Shown here: piece after piece, positions 7,349 through 14,322 of the stretch | Numbering within the stretch: position 1 is the first letter of the stretch | How the letters are laid out: each line of letters starts with the position of its first letter | Assembly: GCA_964535155.1 (NCBI GenBank) | Contig: CAZHSR010000010.1 | Location: 1 to 23,974 of the forward strand | DNA: 23,974 bases | DNA from: JAGPFW01 sp964535155 | GTDB taxonomy: Bacteria; Patescibacteriota; WWE3; UBA101185; UBA10185 | Direction: 5' to 3' | Translations under genes and position numbers: made by a program | The notes under the pieces: generated by a model | Told to the model about the DNA's origin: nothing | The model's database searches: none | Seen by the model: only the letters and a program-made list of their open reading frames with translations

Positions 7349-8155
7349 ATGCCATTTATTCGCGCGGTAATTTTGGGGATTGTGCAAGGCGCAACTGAAT
7401 TTTTGCCGGTTTCTTCTTCGGGTCATTTAATAATTTTTTCCAATTTTTTAGGGTGGGGAAGTGGTTCCTTGATTTTTGATGTCATGTTGCATTTAGGAAC
7501 AGGTTTGGCCTTGGTAGCTTACTTTTGGAAAGATTTAGTTGGTGTTTTAAAGGATTTAAAAGGTTTAGGTTTAAAGATTTTCCTTGGAATTTTGCCAGCA
7601 GGTATAGCAGGATTTCTTTTTGAAGATTGGTTTGAAAGCACTTTTCGTTCGGTTGAGTCTGTAGTTTTATTTTTATTCCTGGGAAGTTTGCTAATGCTTC
7701 TTGCGGAGGTTTGGTTTAGGCGAAGGGCTGAGCGTGCCCAAGTTCTGCCTGAAGATTCTACTGAGAAAGAGTTAACATATAAAGGAGCCTTTTTTATTGG
7801 TTTATTTCAAGTTTTAGCTCTATTTTCCGGTTTCTCTCGTTCAGGATCAACAATTTCTGGAGGTTTATTTTACGGTTTAAAAAGGGAAGAAGCGGCAAGG
7901 TTTTCCTTTTTACTTTCCGTTCCTTTGATTTTAGGAGCAGGATTTTTGCAGTTGGCAAAAATGCTTTTGGCTTCCAGTAGCACAGGTTTAGTAGCTTTTT
8001 CTTGGCAAGAAGCCTTGATAGGAATCTTTACAAGCTTTTTTGCGGGTTTATTATGCATAAAATTTTTAATGAAATTCTTAAAGCAAAACTCCCTTATTCC
8101 TTTTGTGGCTTATCGGGTGGGGTTGGTTTTGTTGCTTTTATTTTTGATTCTTTAG
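7349..8155 (+). CDS. uppP: Undecaprenyl-diphosphatase UppP (BacA family)
   Basis: The 268-residue polytopic membrane protein carries both BacA signature blocks. GIVQGATEFLPVSSSGH (10-26) includes the catalytic Glu17, and GFSRSGSTISGGL (161-173) includes the catalytic Arg164. It dephosphorylates undecaprenyl pyrophosphate at the membrane to recycle the lipid carrier for peptidoglycan and surface polysaccharide synthesis, and members of the family give bacitracin tolerance. A basic cytoplasmic loop (RRRAERAQ) at about 123-130 separates the two repeats. It follows the methyltransferase-like gene after seven bases and is the last gene of the greA/lysS-uppP block. A hairpin lies immediately downstream. 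Confidence 0.96.
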   Translation: MPFIRAVILGIVQGATEFLPVSSSGHLIIFSNFLGWGSGSLIFDVMLHLGTGLALVAYFWKDLVGVLKDLKGLGLKIFLGILPAGIAGFLFEDWFESTFRSVESVVLFLFLGSLLMLLAEVWFRRRAERAQVLPEDSTEKELTYKGAFFIGLFQVLALFSGFSRSGSTISGGLFYGLKREEAARFSFLLSVPLILGAGFLQLAKMLLASSSTGLVAFSWQEALIGIFTSFFAGLLCIKFLMKFLKQNSLIPFVAYRVGLVLLLLFLIL

Positions 8156-8156
8156 C

Positions 8157-8190
8157 AAAAAAAATCCTAAGACTAGGTGTCTTAGGATTT
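8157..8190. terminator. Bidirectional hairpin terminator between uppP and the zinc-ribbon cluster
   Basis: A perfect 12-bp stem (AAATCCTAAGAC at 8162-8173, GTCTTAGGATTT at 8179-8190) has a five-base loop. On the minus strand it runs into eight U residues (A tract 8157-8164), a strong terminator for the zinc-ribbon operon. On the plus strand it lies just after the uppP stop with a weaker T-rich tail. The stop codon of the last zinc-ribbon gene (8182-8184) falls inside the stem. Confidence 0.8.
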
Positions 8191-8379
8191 GATTACTAAT
8201 GTTGCTTCCCCAGAGGGGGATCTTTTGACATGGGCACAGAGGTCGCAGATGTAGGGATATATACCCCCTCCCCATACTGCATCTATGCCATACCTTACAA
8301 ACTTTTTGCATATTCCACACTTCACCCGACTACCCTTACCTTTTTGATAAGGTTTGCGCTTTTTGTGTAGAGTTTTCAT
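8182..8379 (-). CDS. Small zinc-ribbon protein, paralogue 3 of a tandem trio
   Basis: This 65-residue protein has a very basic N-terminus (KKRKPYQKGKGSR) followed by two CxxC knuckles, CGIC and CDLC, 20 residues apart, with KKFVRYG and GGGIY between them. This predicts a structural zinc ribbon. It is clearly related to the two upstream genes by spacing and by shared residues (C-x2-C-K-K, [WY]-G-x-D, GG-I-Y, C-x2-C, final VKR). Its ATG overlaps the stop of paralogue 2 as ATGA, and AAGGAG lies 11 bases upstream. The stop codon sits within the terminator hairpin. Function is unknown; such ribbons often bind nucleic acid or protein. Confidence 0.8.
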   Translation of the reverse strand: MKTLHKKRKPYQKGKGSRVKCGICKKFVRYGIDAVWGGGIYPYICDLCAHVKRSPSGEATLVIKS

Positions 8380-8558
8380 AGTAGTGTCACTCCTTTATCA
8401 GTGCGCTTTACTTTTGCGCAGGAATCACACCTATAGATCCCTCCACTAAAAAGCACTCCATCCCTGCCCCAGCGAAAAAGCTTTTTGCATTTTGAACATC
8501 TCTTTCGTTGAAGGAAGAGCCTGTTTTCTCCCCACCATTCCTCTAGCCATCTACACAT
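8376..8558 (-). CDS. Small zinc-ribbon protein, paralogue 2 of a tandem trio
   Basis: This 60-residue protein has CSKC and CDSC knuckles 19 residues apart with KKLFRWGRDGVLFSGGIYR between them. The N-terminal ~18 residues are Trp-rich and differ from the paralogues. The ATG at 8558 is chosen because a near-perfect AAGGAGG lies a few bases upstream, overlapping the end of paralogue 1. The stop overlaps the start of paralogue 3 by four bases. The spacing points to one operon transcribed on the minus strand. Function is unknown. Confidence 0.82.
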   Translation of the reverse strand: MCRWLEEWWGENRLFLQRKRCSKCKKLFRWGRDGVLFSGGIYRCDSCAKVKRTDKGVTLL

Positions 8559-8567
8559 TTCTCCTCC

Positions 8568-8738
8568 TTATTTCCACCGTTCAGATGTGTTGCAACAATC
8601 ATTGCACTTCCAAGGTCTTTTTGTACCTGTGTAGACCCCAGTTTTTCCCCATATGAACCACTTCCCACAAATTTGGCATCTGCGGATGTTAAAGAGAAAG
8701 AATCCTTCAACAATTTTTCTCCAAGTACTTCCCAACAT
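8568..8738 (-). CDS. Small zinc-ribbon protein, paralogue 1 of a tandem trio (56 residues)
   Basis: The frame runs from the ATG at 8738 to TAA at 8568-8570 and encodes 56 residues starting MLGSTWRKIVEGFFLF. CQIC and CNDC knuckles are 20 residues apart with GKWFIWGKTGVYTG between them, matching paralogues 2 and 3. A strong GGGAGG lies six to eight bases before the ATG. The stop is followed directly by the Shine-Dalgarno sequence of paralogue 2. This is the promoter-proximal gene of the cluster. The pattern of conserved Cys, Gly and aromatic positions across three adjacent genes shows it is real despite its length. Function is unknown. Confidence 0.8.
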   Translation of the reverse strand: MLGSTWRKIVEGFFLFNIRRCQICGKWFIWGKTGVYTGTKRPWKCNDCCNTSERWK

Positions 8739-8771
8739 TGTTTACCTCCCTTTACTTAGAATATAAAACAT

Positions 8772-8780
8772 ATTTTATCA
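8772..8780 (-). promoter_or_regulatory. Promoter of the zinc-ribbon operon
   Basis: On the minus strand TG (8780-8779), A, TAAAAT (8777-8772). Transcription would start near 8765 and give a leader of about 27 nt containing GGGAGG, so these genes are leadered and SD-dependent, unlike most neighbours. An imperfectly centred inverted repeat GGGATTATCCC (8808-8818) lies upstream, between this promoter and the divergent one. Confidence 0.5.
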
Positions 8781-8847
8781 CATTATTGTTTGTAACATCT
8801 CGTTCAAGGGATTATCCCAAAATGAGGTTTTTGGATTTTTAATAAAA

Positions 8848-8856
8848 TGCTATATT
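8848..8856 (+). promoter_or_regulatory. Extended -10 promoter of the lyase-like gene, leaderless type
   Basis: TG (8848-8849), C, TATATT (8851-8856), then six bases before the ATG at 8863. No Shine-Dalgarno sequence is present. The predicted transcription start coincides with the start codon. Confidence 0.55.
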
Positions 8857-8862
8857 TAAACC

Positions 8863-9564
8863 ATGCCTTTAAAAGATGAATTAAATACACCTGAAATCTC
8901 TCCTTTGGTAGGAGAAGCAACACAACTATATATTAATACTTTTGGAGAACCCAATTCTTTACCTGGTACTAGAACGGTGGAACTTTTGATGGTAGCAGAT
9001 GGGCTTAAAGCGGTTCATCCAGAATACACCAATCATATTGATAATAGTACTGTGTATCTGAATGCTCCAGAGACTTCTTTTGAAGAACAGTACCCTGGAG
9101 TTGGTATAAAGATACATGTTGCTCTAGATTTAGATTCCGACGCATATCCTTCCCAAGTCCTTGCTATTGCCCGACTTTGTGCGTCTAGAGAGACCTCCTT
9201 TAAGGCATTGCTTTACGATAGATGGGACCCTCAATCTGTTTTTGGTTCTAAGACGATCACAATATATCCAAATCATGACTATACCGAAGGAACTAATGTA
9301 GGGGAAACCCTTGAGTTAGTAGCCAGTTTGCGCAAAATCTTGGAGGGCACTGAGCCTCCCCATTCTTTAGGGCATGAATACCCCGTAGGAAATGGTATCT
9401 TTCTAAGAGTGGGTGCCTTGACATCAAAGGGACAGGAATACGAATTTGTTGGTCGGGAGGGCACTTTTGATGAACAACTAGAGGCAAATCTTAAGGCTCC
9501 TGGCATCAATGAAGAAAGATTTAAGGAACAAGTATTACAGGCCATTGCTTCTGGTCAACTTTAG
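8863..9564 (+). CDS. Possible stand-alone lyase domain related to class III/IV lanthipeptide synthetases (OspF/SpvC-like fold)
   Basis: The 233-residue soluble protein has, in order, IKIHVA (82-87), TSFKALL (111-117), GSKTITIYP (128-136), LVASLRKILEG (152-162) and GIFLRVGAL (178-186). From memory, the N-terminal lyase domain of LanKC/RamC-type synthetases shows the same order (KIHVS, FKF, GK-x-TIYP, RYGAF), a fold shared with OspF/SpvC phosphothreonine lyases. There a His acts as acid and a Lys ~30 residues later as base. His85 and Lys114 here sit 29 apart. The kinase and cyclase domains of a lanthipeptide synthetase are absent, and no precursor peptide is evident nearby. The function could be elimination on phosphorylated Ser/Thr, or something else on the same fold. 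It has a leaderless-type promoter and lies divergent to the zinc-ribbon operon. The gene is certain, the family assignment is pattern memory only. Confidence 0.5.
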   Translation: MPLKDELNTPEISPLVGEATQLYINTFGEPNSLPGTRTVELLMVADGLKAVHPEYTNHIDNSTVYLNAPETSFEEQYPGVGIKIHVALDLDSDAYPSQVLAIARLCASRETSFKALLYDRWDPQSVFGSKTITIYPNHDYTEGTNVGETLELVASLRKILEGTEPPHSLGHEYPVGNGIFLRVGALTSKGQEYEFVGREGTFDEQLEANLKAPGINEERFKEQVLQAIASGQL

Positions 9565-9619
9565 GAAACAAACATGCATTGGAAATCGCCTTATTAGTGA
9601 CTTGTTTTGTTGCTATAAC

Positions 9620-10117
9620 TTATTCTCTTCCCTCTAGAGCATTATAAAGTCTCAGTTTTGCTTTTTCTGTTTCTAGGGCAGTTTTTCTCCCATCTCTCTC
9701 ATCAAACACACTTTGTGGAATTTTCCCTCTTTCCTTTCGCTCTTCCCTGGTAATGCCATGAAGATAATTCTCGACCTTATCAGTTAGCACATCCTCAGCA
9801 ATATCTGCCTCTAAATGGCGAATATTTCCTTCTAAATTGGTAAATACATCTGTAAAACCCCCTGTTCTTTCGGGTATTTCACACAAAGGACCAGTAGCAA
9901 ATTTTGCCAATTCTTTAAAGTCAACCCCCCAAACTCCTTCTTCTCGATTATCAGCATGTGTTCTTTCCTCTCTTCTATTGTATTCCTCCCTTACGATTTC
10001 TTCTGCCACTTGGGTTACTCTCTGTCCCTTTTCACCTCCAAAATTTGGCAAAAGCCCTAAAAAGTTTTCATGAGTGATCTCTCTTGGTGCATAATCTTCC
10101 GTTTCACTTGGTTTCAT
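9620..10117 (-). CDS. Acidic, helix-rich 165-residue protein of unknown function
   Basis: The protein is highly charged, rich in Glu, Arg and Lys, with no membrane segment or signal peptide and one Cys. Predicted-looking helices include QVAEEIVREEYNRREER and the C-terminal TALETEKAKLRLYNALEG. I recognise no catalytic motif. The ATG at 10117 follows AAGGA about nine bases upstream, and a plausible promoter lies beyond, so it is leadered. It is convergent with the lyase-like gene (55 bases between the stops, no convincing terminator) and divergent from secA. It may be an accessory cytosolic protein. The coding call rests on length, SD and promoter rather than homology. Confidence 0.65.
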   Translation of the reverse strand: MKPSETEDYAPREITHENFLGLLPNFGGEKGQRVTQVAEEIVREEYNRREERTHADNREEGVWGVDFKELAKFATGPLCEIPERTGGFTDVFTNLEGNIRHLEADIAEDVLTDKVENYLHGITREERKERGKIPQSVFDERDGRKTALETEKAKLRLYNALEGRE

Positions 10118-10149
10118 TGATTTTTCCTTTCAATTTTATAATTAATTTT

Positions 10150-10177
10150 AGTATAGTAGTTCACATAAATTTGCAAA
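10150..10177 (-). promoter_or_regulatory. Candidate promoter of the 165-residue ORF
   Basis: On the minus strand TTTGCA (10177-10172), 16 bases, TATACT (10155-10150). The predicted start near 10143 gives a leader of about 26 nt that includes AAGGA. Confidence 0.4.
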
Positions 10178-10197
10178 CTCTTCTTATTCCATATCAA

Positions 10198-10206
10198 TGA
10201 TATAAT
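10198..10206 (+). promoter_or_regulatory. Extended -10 promoter of secA, leaderless type
   Basis: TG (10198-10199), A, perfect TATAAT (10201-10206), then nine bases before the ATG at 10216. No Shine-Dalgarno sequence lies between. No -35 match is needed with this extended -10. Confidence 0.65.
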
Positions 10207-10215
10207 CCCCTATAC

Positions 10216-12798
10216 ATGCTAGAAAAAATATTCGGTGTATTCTTTGACACCAACGAAAAACAACTTAAGAAAATCAGTCCAATTTTAGACAAGGTAAATT
10301 CCTTTGAGGAAGGGTTTAAATCCCTTACAGATCAGCAAATTATAGAAAAAACCTCTCAATGGAAGGCAGAACTTGCCAACAAAGCCTATAAAGAAAAGCA
10401 AAAATCTCTAGACCAAATTCTCCCCGAAGCATTTGCCCTAGTTAGAGAGGCCACAAGACGCGTCCAAAACATTCGGTTACATGATGTCCAAATAATAGCT
10501 GGAATTGCCCTTCATCAAGGTAAAGTAGCCGAGCAAAAAACAGGAGAAGGAAAGACAAACACTGCCACTCTTTCCTTATATTTAAACGGTTTAACAGGCG
10601 ATGGTTGCCACCTTGTAACCCCAAATGATTATCTTTCAAGACATGGTGCTGGTTGGATGGGAGCTGTTTATACAAAACTAGGGCTTTCTGTAGGCGTAAT
10701 TATGCAAGAAAAAGCCTATGTCTATGACCCTGCAAATGAAAACCCAGCCTTTCAAGATGATTATGCAAAGTATCTAAAAGAAGTAGAGCGCCAAGAAGCT
10801 TATAAATGCGACATTACTTATGGAACTAATCATGAATTTGGATTTGATTATTTACGAGATAACATGAAATATCAGCTTAATGAGCTGGTGCAAACCTGTC
10901 CCAACAATGAATTTGGCGTACATAATTTTGCCATAGTAGATGAAGTTGACTCCATTTTAATTGATGTGGCAAGAACGCCTTTAATTATTTCTACTTCTCA
11001 TGCACAACCAACAGACCGTTATCATGAAGCCAATAACATTGTTAAGACTTTATTAAAAGGCACAGATTATGAAGTGGATGAAAAGTTTAGAAATTCCACA
11101 TTAACCGAACTGGGAATTAGAAAGGTGGAAAAGCTTTTAGGAATAAGTAATTTATACGAGCAAGATTTTGAAATGGTTCATTTAATTGAGGAGGCGCTAA
11201 TTGCTAACACTTTGTATGAGCGGGACAAGGATTATGTTGTAAAAGAAGGGCAAGTAATAATTGTTGATCAATTTACAGGGCGACTTTTATTTAGCAATAG
11301 GTATTCACAAGGACTTCATCAGGCAATAGAGGCAAAAGAAGGAGTGCAAATTCAGGAGGAATCGCGAACTTTAGCAGAAATTTCTTATCAAAACTATTTT
11401 AGAATGTATAAAAAATTGGCTGGTATGACAGGTACAGCATCAACAGAGGCGGAAGAATTTAAGAAAATTTATAACCTAGATGTTTTAGTTATTCCAACGC
11501 ATACACAAATAGCAAGAATTGATCATAATGATTTGGTTTATAAAACGGAATCAGGCAAATTTAAGGCTGTTGCAGATGAAATTGAAGAAAGACATAAAAA
11601 AGGTCAACCAGTTTTGGTGGGAACTACTTCGGTGGAGAAAAGCCAATTATTACACTCTTTTTTGGAACGAAAGAAAGTCCCACATGAGATTTTAAACGCT
11701 AAAAATCACGAAAGAGAAGCTTTAATAATTGCGCAGGCAGGACGGTTGGGTGCTGTTACAGTTTCTACAAATATGGCAGGACGAGGAGTTGATATTATTT
11801 TGGGAGGGGATCCGCCAACAAAAGAAGAGCAGGAAAAGGTTAAAGAGGCAGGCGGTTTGCATGTAATTGGTACGGAGCGACATGAGTCGCGAAGAATAGA
11901 TAATCAGTTGAGAGGGCGGTCTGGAAGGCAAGGCGACTCTGGGTCTTCTCGCTTTTTTGTCTCCTTGCAAGACGACCTAATGCGAATTTTCGGCGGGGCA
12001 AAAGTAGAAGCTTTAATGAACCGTTTTGGTCTGGATGATAATACGCCTTTGGAAGCAGGAATTGTGAGCAAGTCCATTGAGAATGCGCAAAAGAAGGTGG
12101 AAGGTTTTAACTTTGATCGTCGTAAATCCTTGGTGGAAATGGATGATGTTATGAATGTACATCGAGAGGTTGTATATAAGTTGCGTCGTCGGATTTTAGA
12201 GGTGACCTCAGGCGATGAGACACACAAGGATTGGCTTTTGCAACAGCTCCAGGCAAAGGCGGGTTTTAACCCTTCGGTTTGGGAGGAGTATGAGCAAAAG
12301 GTTGGCAAAGGGCAATGGTTGCAGATCCTAGCACAGCTTTCACTGCCAGTAATAGATGTAATGTGGATGGATCATTTGGTAGATATGGATCAGCTAAAGG
12401 AAGGGATAGGCCTCCGAAGTTATGCGCAACGCGATCCAATGGTGGAATATAAAACGGAAGGGCATGCAAGGTTTGAGCTTTTGGTGCAACAAATGTATGC
12501 CTCAATTGCGGATCGGTTGTCAAAAATTCGAATTGAGGATGCGGGTGGAAAAAAAGGTGACTCCGAAAGGATTTTGGAAAAGCAAATGGCGCAAGCAAGT
12601 TATAAACAAGGGTCTTTGGAATCAGGAGTTTCTGAGGAAATGGCTTTAATGCAAGAAGGTGCTCAAAGGAAGGTGACCGATTCTTTGGGAAGAACAATAG
12701 AGGTAAAAGAGGTGGGTTCAGCAGAAAATGTTGTGGGTAGAAATGACCCTTGTCCCTGTGGTAGCGGGAAGAAGTTTAAGTATTGTCACGGGAAGTGA
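10216..12798 (+). CDS. secA: Preprotein translocase motor ATPase SecA
   Basis: The 860-residue protein is full-length SecA, which drives unfolded preproteins through SecYEG at the inner face of the membrane. Walker A is TGEGKT (109-114) and the DEAD-type Walker B is DEVD (242-245). Other family blocks are TPNDYLSRHGAGWMG (135-149), TYGTNHEFGFDYLRDNM (201-217), AGMTGTA and GTERHESRRIDNQLRGRSGRQGD with the arginine fingers. The C-terminus carries the CxCx8CH zinc-binding tail (Cys846, Cys848, Cys857, His858) that contacts SecB or ribosomes in species that have it. The ATG at 10216 is fixed by the leaderless-type promoter. The last 23 bases overlap the convergent nucleotidyltransferase gene, and no terminator is visible there. 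Confidence 0.98.
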   Translation: MLEKIFGVFFDTNEKQLKKISPILDKVNSFEEGFKSLTDQQIIEKTSQWKAELANKAYKEKQKSLDQILPEAFALVREATRRVQNIRLHDVQIIAGIALHQGKVAEQKTGEGKTNTATLSLYLNGLTGDGCHLVTPNDYLSRHGAGWMGAVYTKLGLSVGVIMQEKAYVYDPANENPAFQDDYAKYLKEVERQEAYKCDITYGTNHEFGFDYLRDNMKYQLNELVQTCPNNEFGVHNFAIVDEVDSILIDVARTPLIISTSHAQPTDRYHEANNIVKTLLKGTDYEVDEKFRNSTLTELGIRKVEKLLGISNLYEQDFEMVHLIEEALIANTLYERDKDYVVKEGQVIIVDQFTGRLLFSNRYSQGLHQAIEAKEGVQIQEESRTLAEISYQNYFRMYKKLAGMTGTASTEAEEFKKIYNLDVLVIPTHTQIARIDHNDLVYKTESGKFKAVADEIEERHKKGQPVLVGTTSVEKSQLLHSFLERKKVPHEILNAKNHEREALIIAQAGRLGAVTVSTNMAGRGVDIILGGDPPTKEEQEKVKEAGGLHVIGTERHESRRIDNQLRGRSGRQGDSGSSRFFVSLQDDLMRIFGGAKVEALMNRFGLDDNTPLEAGIVSKSIENAQKKVEGFNFDRRKSLVEMDDVMNVHREVVYKLRRRILEVTSGDETHKDWLLQQLQAKAGFNPSVWEEYEQKVGKGQWLQILAQLSLPVIDVMWMDHLVDMDQLKEGIGLRSYAQRDPMVEYKTEGHARFELLVQQMYASIADRLSKIRIEDAGGKKGDSERILEKQMAQASYKQGSLESGVSEEMALMQEGAQRKVTDSLGRTIEVKEVGSAENVVGRNDPCPCGSGKKFKYCHGK

Positions 12799-13231
12799 CT
12801 TGTTCTATCTCATAGTCAATTATGCTTCTTATATCCTCAATATCCTTTGGACGCCCCAACTCTTCCTTGTAATGTAAGACTTCTTCCAATTTAACAAATC
12901 TAACTCCATTTAGCATTTCTGCATTATCAATAAGGGCATTCACATCATATTTTTCAGAGACCCAGTCATTAAATATTTCCACTTTTCCATTTAAAAGACT
13001 CACCATTTTTCCCCTTTTAAATGGGGTCTCCATAACTTCACCAAATTTTGTTGCAATTTCCCAAGCTTTTCCCCTAGCAATTATGTCTAAGTCGTTAATT
13101 AAAGGTTTTAAGCCTCGCTCAATCATGGGGCCGCTTCCAAAAATAGCAAAATCATTTCTAGGCAGTTCCAGTTTTAACAAGAATTTATATTCTGGAGTTT
13201 CTTCTAATGGCAGATTTTTATTATCATTCAT
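12776..13231 (-). CDS. Nucleotidyltransferase-fold protein (KNTase/AbiEii-like)
   Basis: The 151-residue protein shows the Pol-beta-like nucleotidyltransferase pattern. FAIFGSG (28-34) is the GS loop, INDLDII (45-51) provides the Asp-x-Asp metal pair (Asp47, Asp49), and KVEIF (83-87) may supply the third acidic residue at Glu85. The C-terminal VKLEEVLHYKEELGRPKDIEDI resembles the helix that follows in DUF- and AbiEii-type members (consensus K-x-x-x-x-R-x-K-D-x-x-D). No antitoxin-like partner is adjacent, so a toxin-antitoxin role is not supported; substrate is unknown. The ATG at 13231 lies five bases after a TATTAT, so it is probably leaderless. The 3' end overlaps secA by 23 bases. Confidence 0.8.
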   Translation of the reverse strand: MNDNKNLPLEETPEYKFLLKLELPRNDFAIFGSGPMIERGLKPLINDLDIIARGKAWEIATKFGEVMETPFKRGKMVSLLNGKVEIFNDWVSEKYDVNALIDNAEMLNGVRFVKLEEVLHYKEELGRPKDIEDIRSIIDYEIEQVTSRDNT

Positions 13232-13235
13232 GCTA

Positions 13236-13259
13236 TATAATACCTTTGTAGTTTATTCT
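13236..13259 (+). promoter_or_regulatory. Candidate -10 elements of yvcK
   Basis: Two options exist. TATAAT (13236-13241) would give a ~20-nt leader without a Shine-Dalgarno sequence. TATTCT (13254-13259) ends eight bases before the ATG at 13268, matching the leaderless spacing of other genes here. The sequence alone does not decide between them. Confidence 0.4.
13237..13242 (-). promoter_or_regulatory. -10 element of the nucleotidyltransferase gene
   Basis: TATTAT on the minus strand ends five bases before the ATG at 13231 and implies a leaderless mRNA. It overlaps a plus-strand TATAAT at 13236-13241 on the opposite strand. Confidence 0.45.
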
Positions 13260-13267
13260 ACAGATTT

Positions 13268-14263
13268 ATGAAAAAAGTTGTAGTTATTGGAGGAGGTACA
13301 GGCACATTCACTGTACTTTCCGGCCTTAAAAAATTTCCCGTTGACTTAACTGCCATTGTTACTGTTGCTGATGATGGCGGTAGCACTGGAAGATTGCGCG
13401 ATCAATTTGGCATTTTACCCCCAGGAGATTTTAGAATGGCCTTAGTAGCACTTTCCCCAGACGATGATGATCAGCAAGTTTTACGCCAACTTTTTTTGTA
13501 TCGTTTTTCGCAAGGAGAGGCAGGTTTAAAAGGGCACAATTTTGGAAATCTATTTTTAACTGCTCTTACGGATATTTTAGGATCGGAAGAAAAAGCTTTG
13601 GCTTATGCCTCAAAAATTTTGCGCATCAAAGGAAGGGTTTTGCCCGTGACCACAACTCCAGTGACATTGATTGCTCAATATGAAAATGGAGAAATTTTGA
13701 AAGGAGAGCATCAAATAGACGAGCCCTCAGAAACCCATGATTGCTTCCAGAGGGTTAAAGATTTATGGCTGGAGCCAGAGGCAACCTGTCTTCCTTCCGT
13801 TACTCAAGCCCTTTTAAATGCGGATTTAGTAATTTTTTGTCCAGGAGACTTATTTACAAGTATTTTGCCAAATCTTGCTGTAAAGGGTGTCCCTGCTGCT
13901 TTGCAAAAAACAAATGCTAAATTGGCGTATGTTGTAAATTTAATGACAAAGCATGGTCAAACAACAGGATTTAAGGCCTCTGATTTTGTCTCAGAAATTG
14001 TTAAATATGCCCAAAGGTTACCTGATGCAGTTTTAGTGGATAATACAAAGTATCCTCAAGAGGCCTTGGATTTATATAAAGAAGAAAATGGAAAACCTGT
14101 GGAAGACGATCTAGAAGATACTGATTACTTAGTAATAAGAGAAAGTCTTGCCTCAGATTTAGTTTTTGAGAAGCCAAAAGGGGATAATTTAAAACGAAGC
14201 TTAATTCGCCATGATCCAGACAAATTGGCTTGGGAGTTGATGAAATATCTAAAGCCTTTTTAA
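13268..14263 (+). CDS. yvcK: YvcK/CofD-family protein (gluconeogenesis factor-like)
   Basis: The 331-residue protein opens with the nucleotide-binding GGGTGTFT (8-15) and then VADDGGSTGRLRDQFG, the signature of YvcK/CofD-like proteins. GHNFGNLFLTAL and FCPGDLFTSILPNL are further family blocks. In Firmicutes YvcK binds UDP-sugars and is needed for normal peptidoglycan precursor supply and growth on gluconeogenic carbon. The F420-synthesis member CofD is related but distinct, and no F420 genes are nearby. Length is normal for YvcK (~320). Its position near VanW and uppP fits a cell-envelope role. The start is the first ATG, with a TATTCT eight bases upstream. The usual RapZ and WhiA neighbours are not present in this window. 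Confidence 0.9.
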   Translation: MKKVVVIGGGTGTFTVLSGLKKFPVDLTAIVTVADDGGSTGRLRDQFGILPPGDFRMALVALSPDDDDQQVLRQLFLYRFSQGEAGLKGHNFGNLFLTALTDILGSEEKALAYASKILRIKGRVLPVTTTPVTLIAQYENGEILKGEHQIDEPSETHDCFQRVKDLWLEPEATCLPSVTQALLNADLVIFCPGDLFTSILPNLAVKGVPAALQKTNAKLAYVVNLMTKHGQTTGFKASDFVSEIVKYAQRLPDAVLVDNTKYPQEALDLYKEENGKPVEDDLEDTDYLVIRESLASDLVFEKPKGDNLKRSLIRHDPDKLAWELMKYLKPF

Positions 14264-14304
14264 AAAATCCCTAAATTTGCTTTAAAAAAAGATTTTTTCG
14301 AACT

Positions 14305-14313
14305 TGGTATAAT
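14305..14313 (+). promoter_or_regulatory. Extended -10 promoter, leaderless type
   Basis: TG (14305-14306), G, perfect TATAAT (14308-14313), nine bases, ATG at 14323. There is no Shine-Dalgarno sequence. Confidence 0.6.
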
Positions 14314-14322
14314 TTACCCATT

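Noticed and set aside
8808..8818. GGGATTATCCC as an operator for the divergent zinc-ribbon and lyase-like promoters
   Set aside because: The repeat is short, overlaps neither -10 element, and has no second copy nearby, so it is mentioned only as context.
9565..9619. Terminator between the convergent lyase-like and 165-residue genes
   Set aside because: Only a six-base AAACAA/TTGTTT pairing with a very large loop was found and no U tract in either direction.
11904..12697. Long antisense ORFs opposite the 3' part of secA
   Set aside because: They are shadows of a certain SecA reading frame, with no SD, promoter or recognisable domain.
14264..14300. A/T-rich inverted repeat after yvcK as a terminator
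   Set aside because: The pairing is A-T only (AAAAAA with TTTTTT, two-base loop) and too weak to terminate; the next promoter follows immediately.
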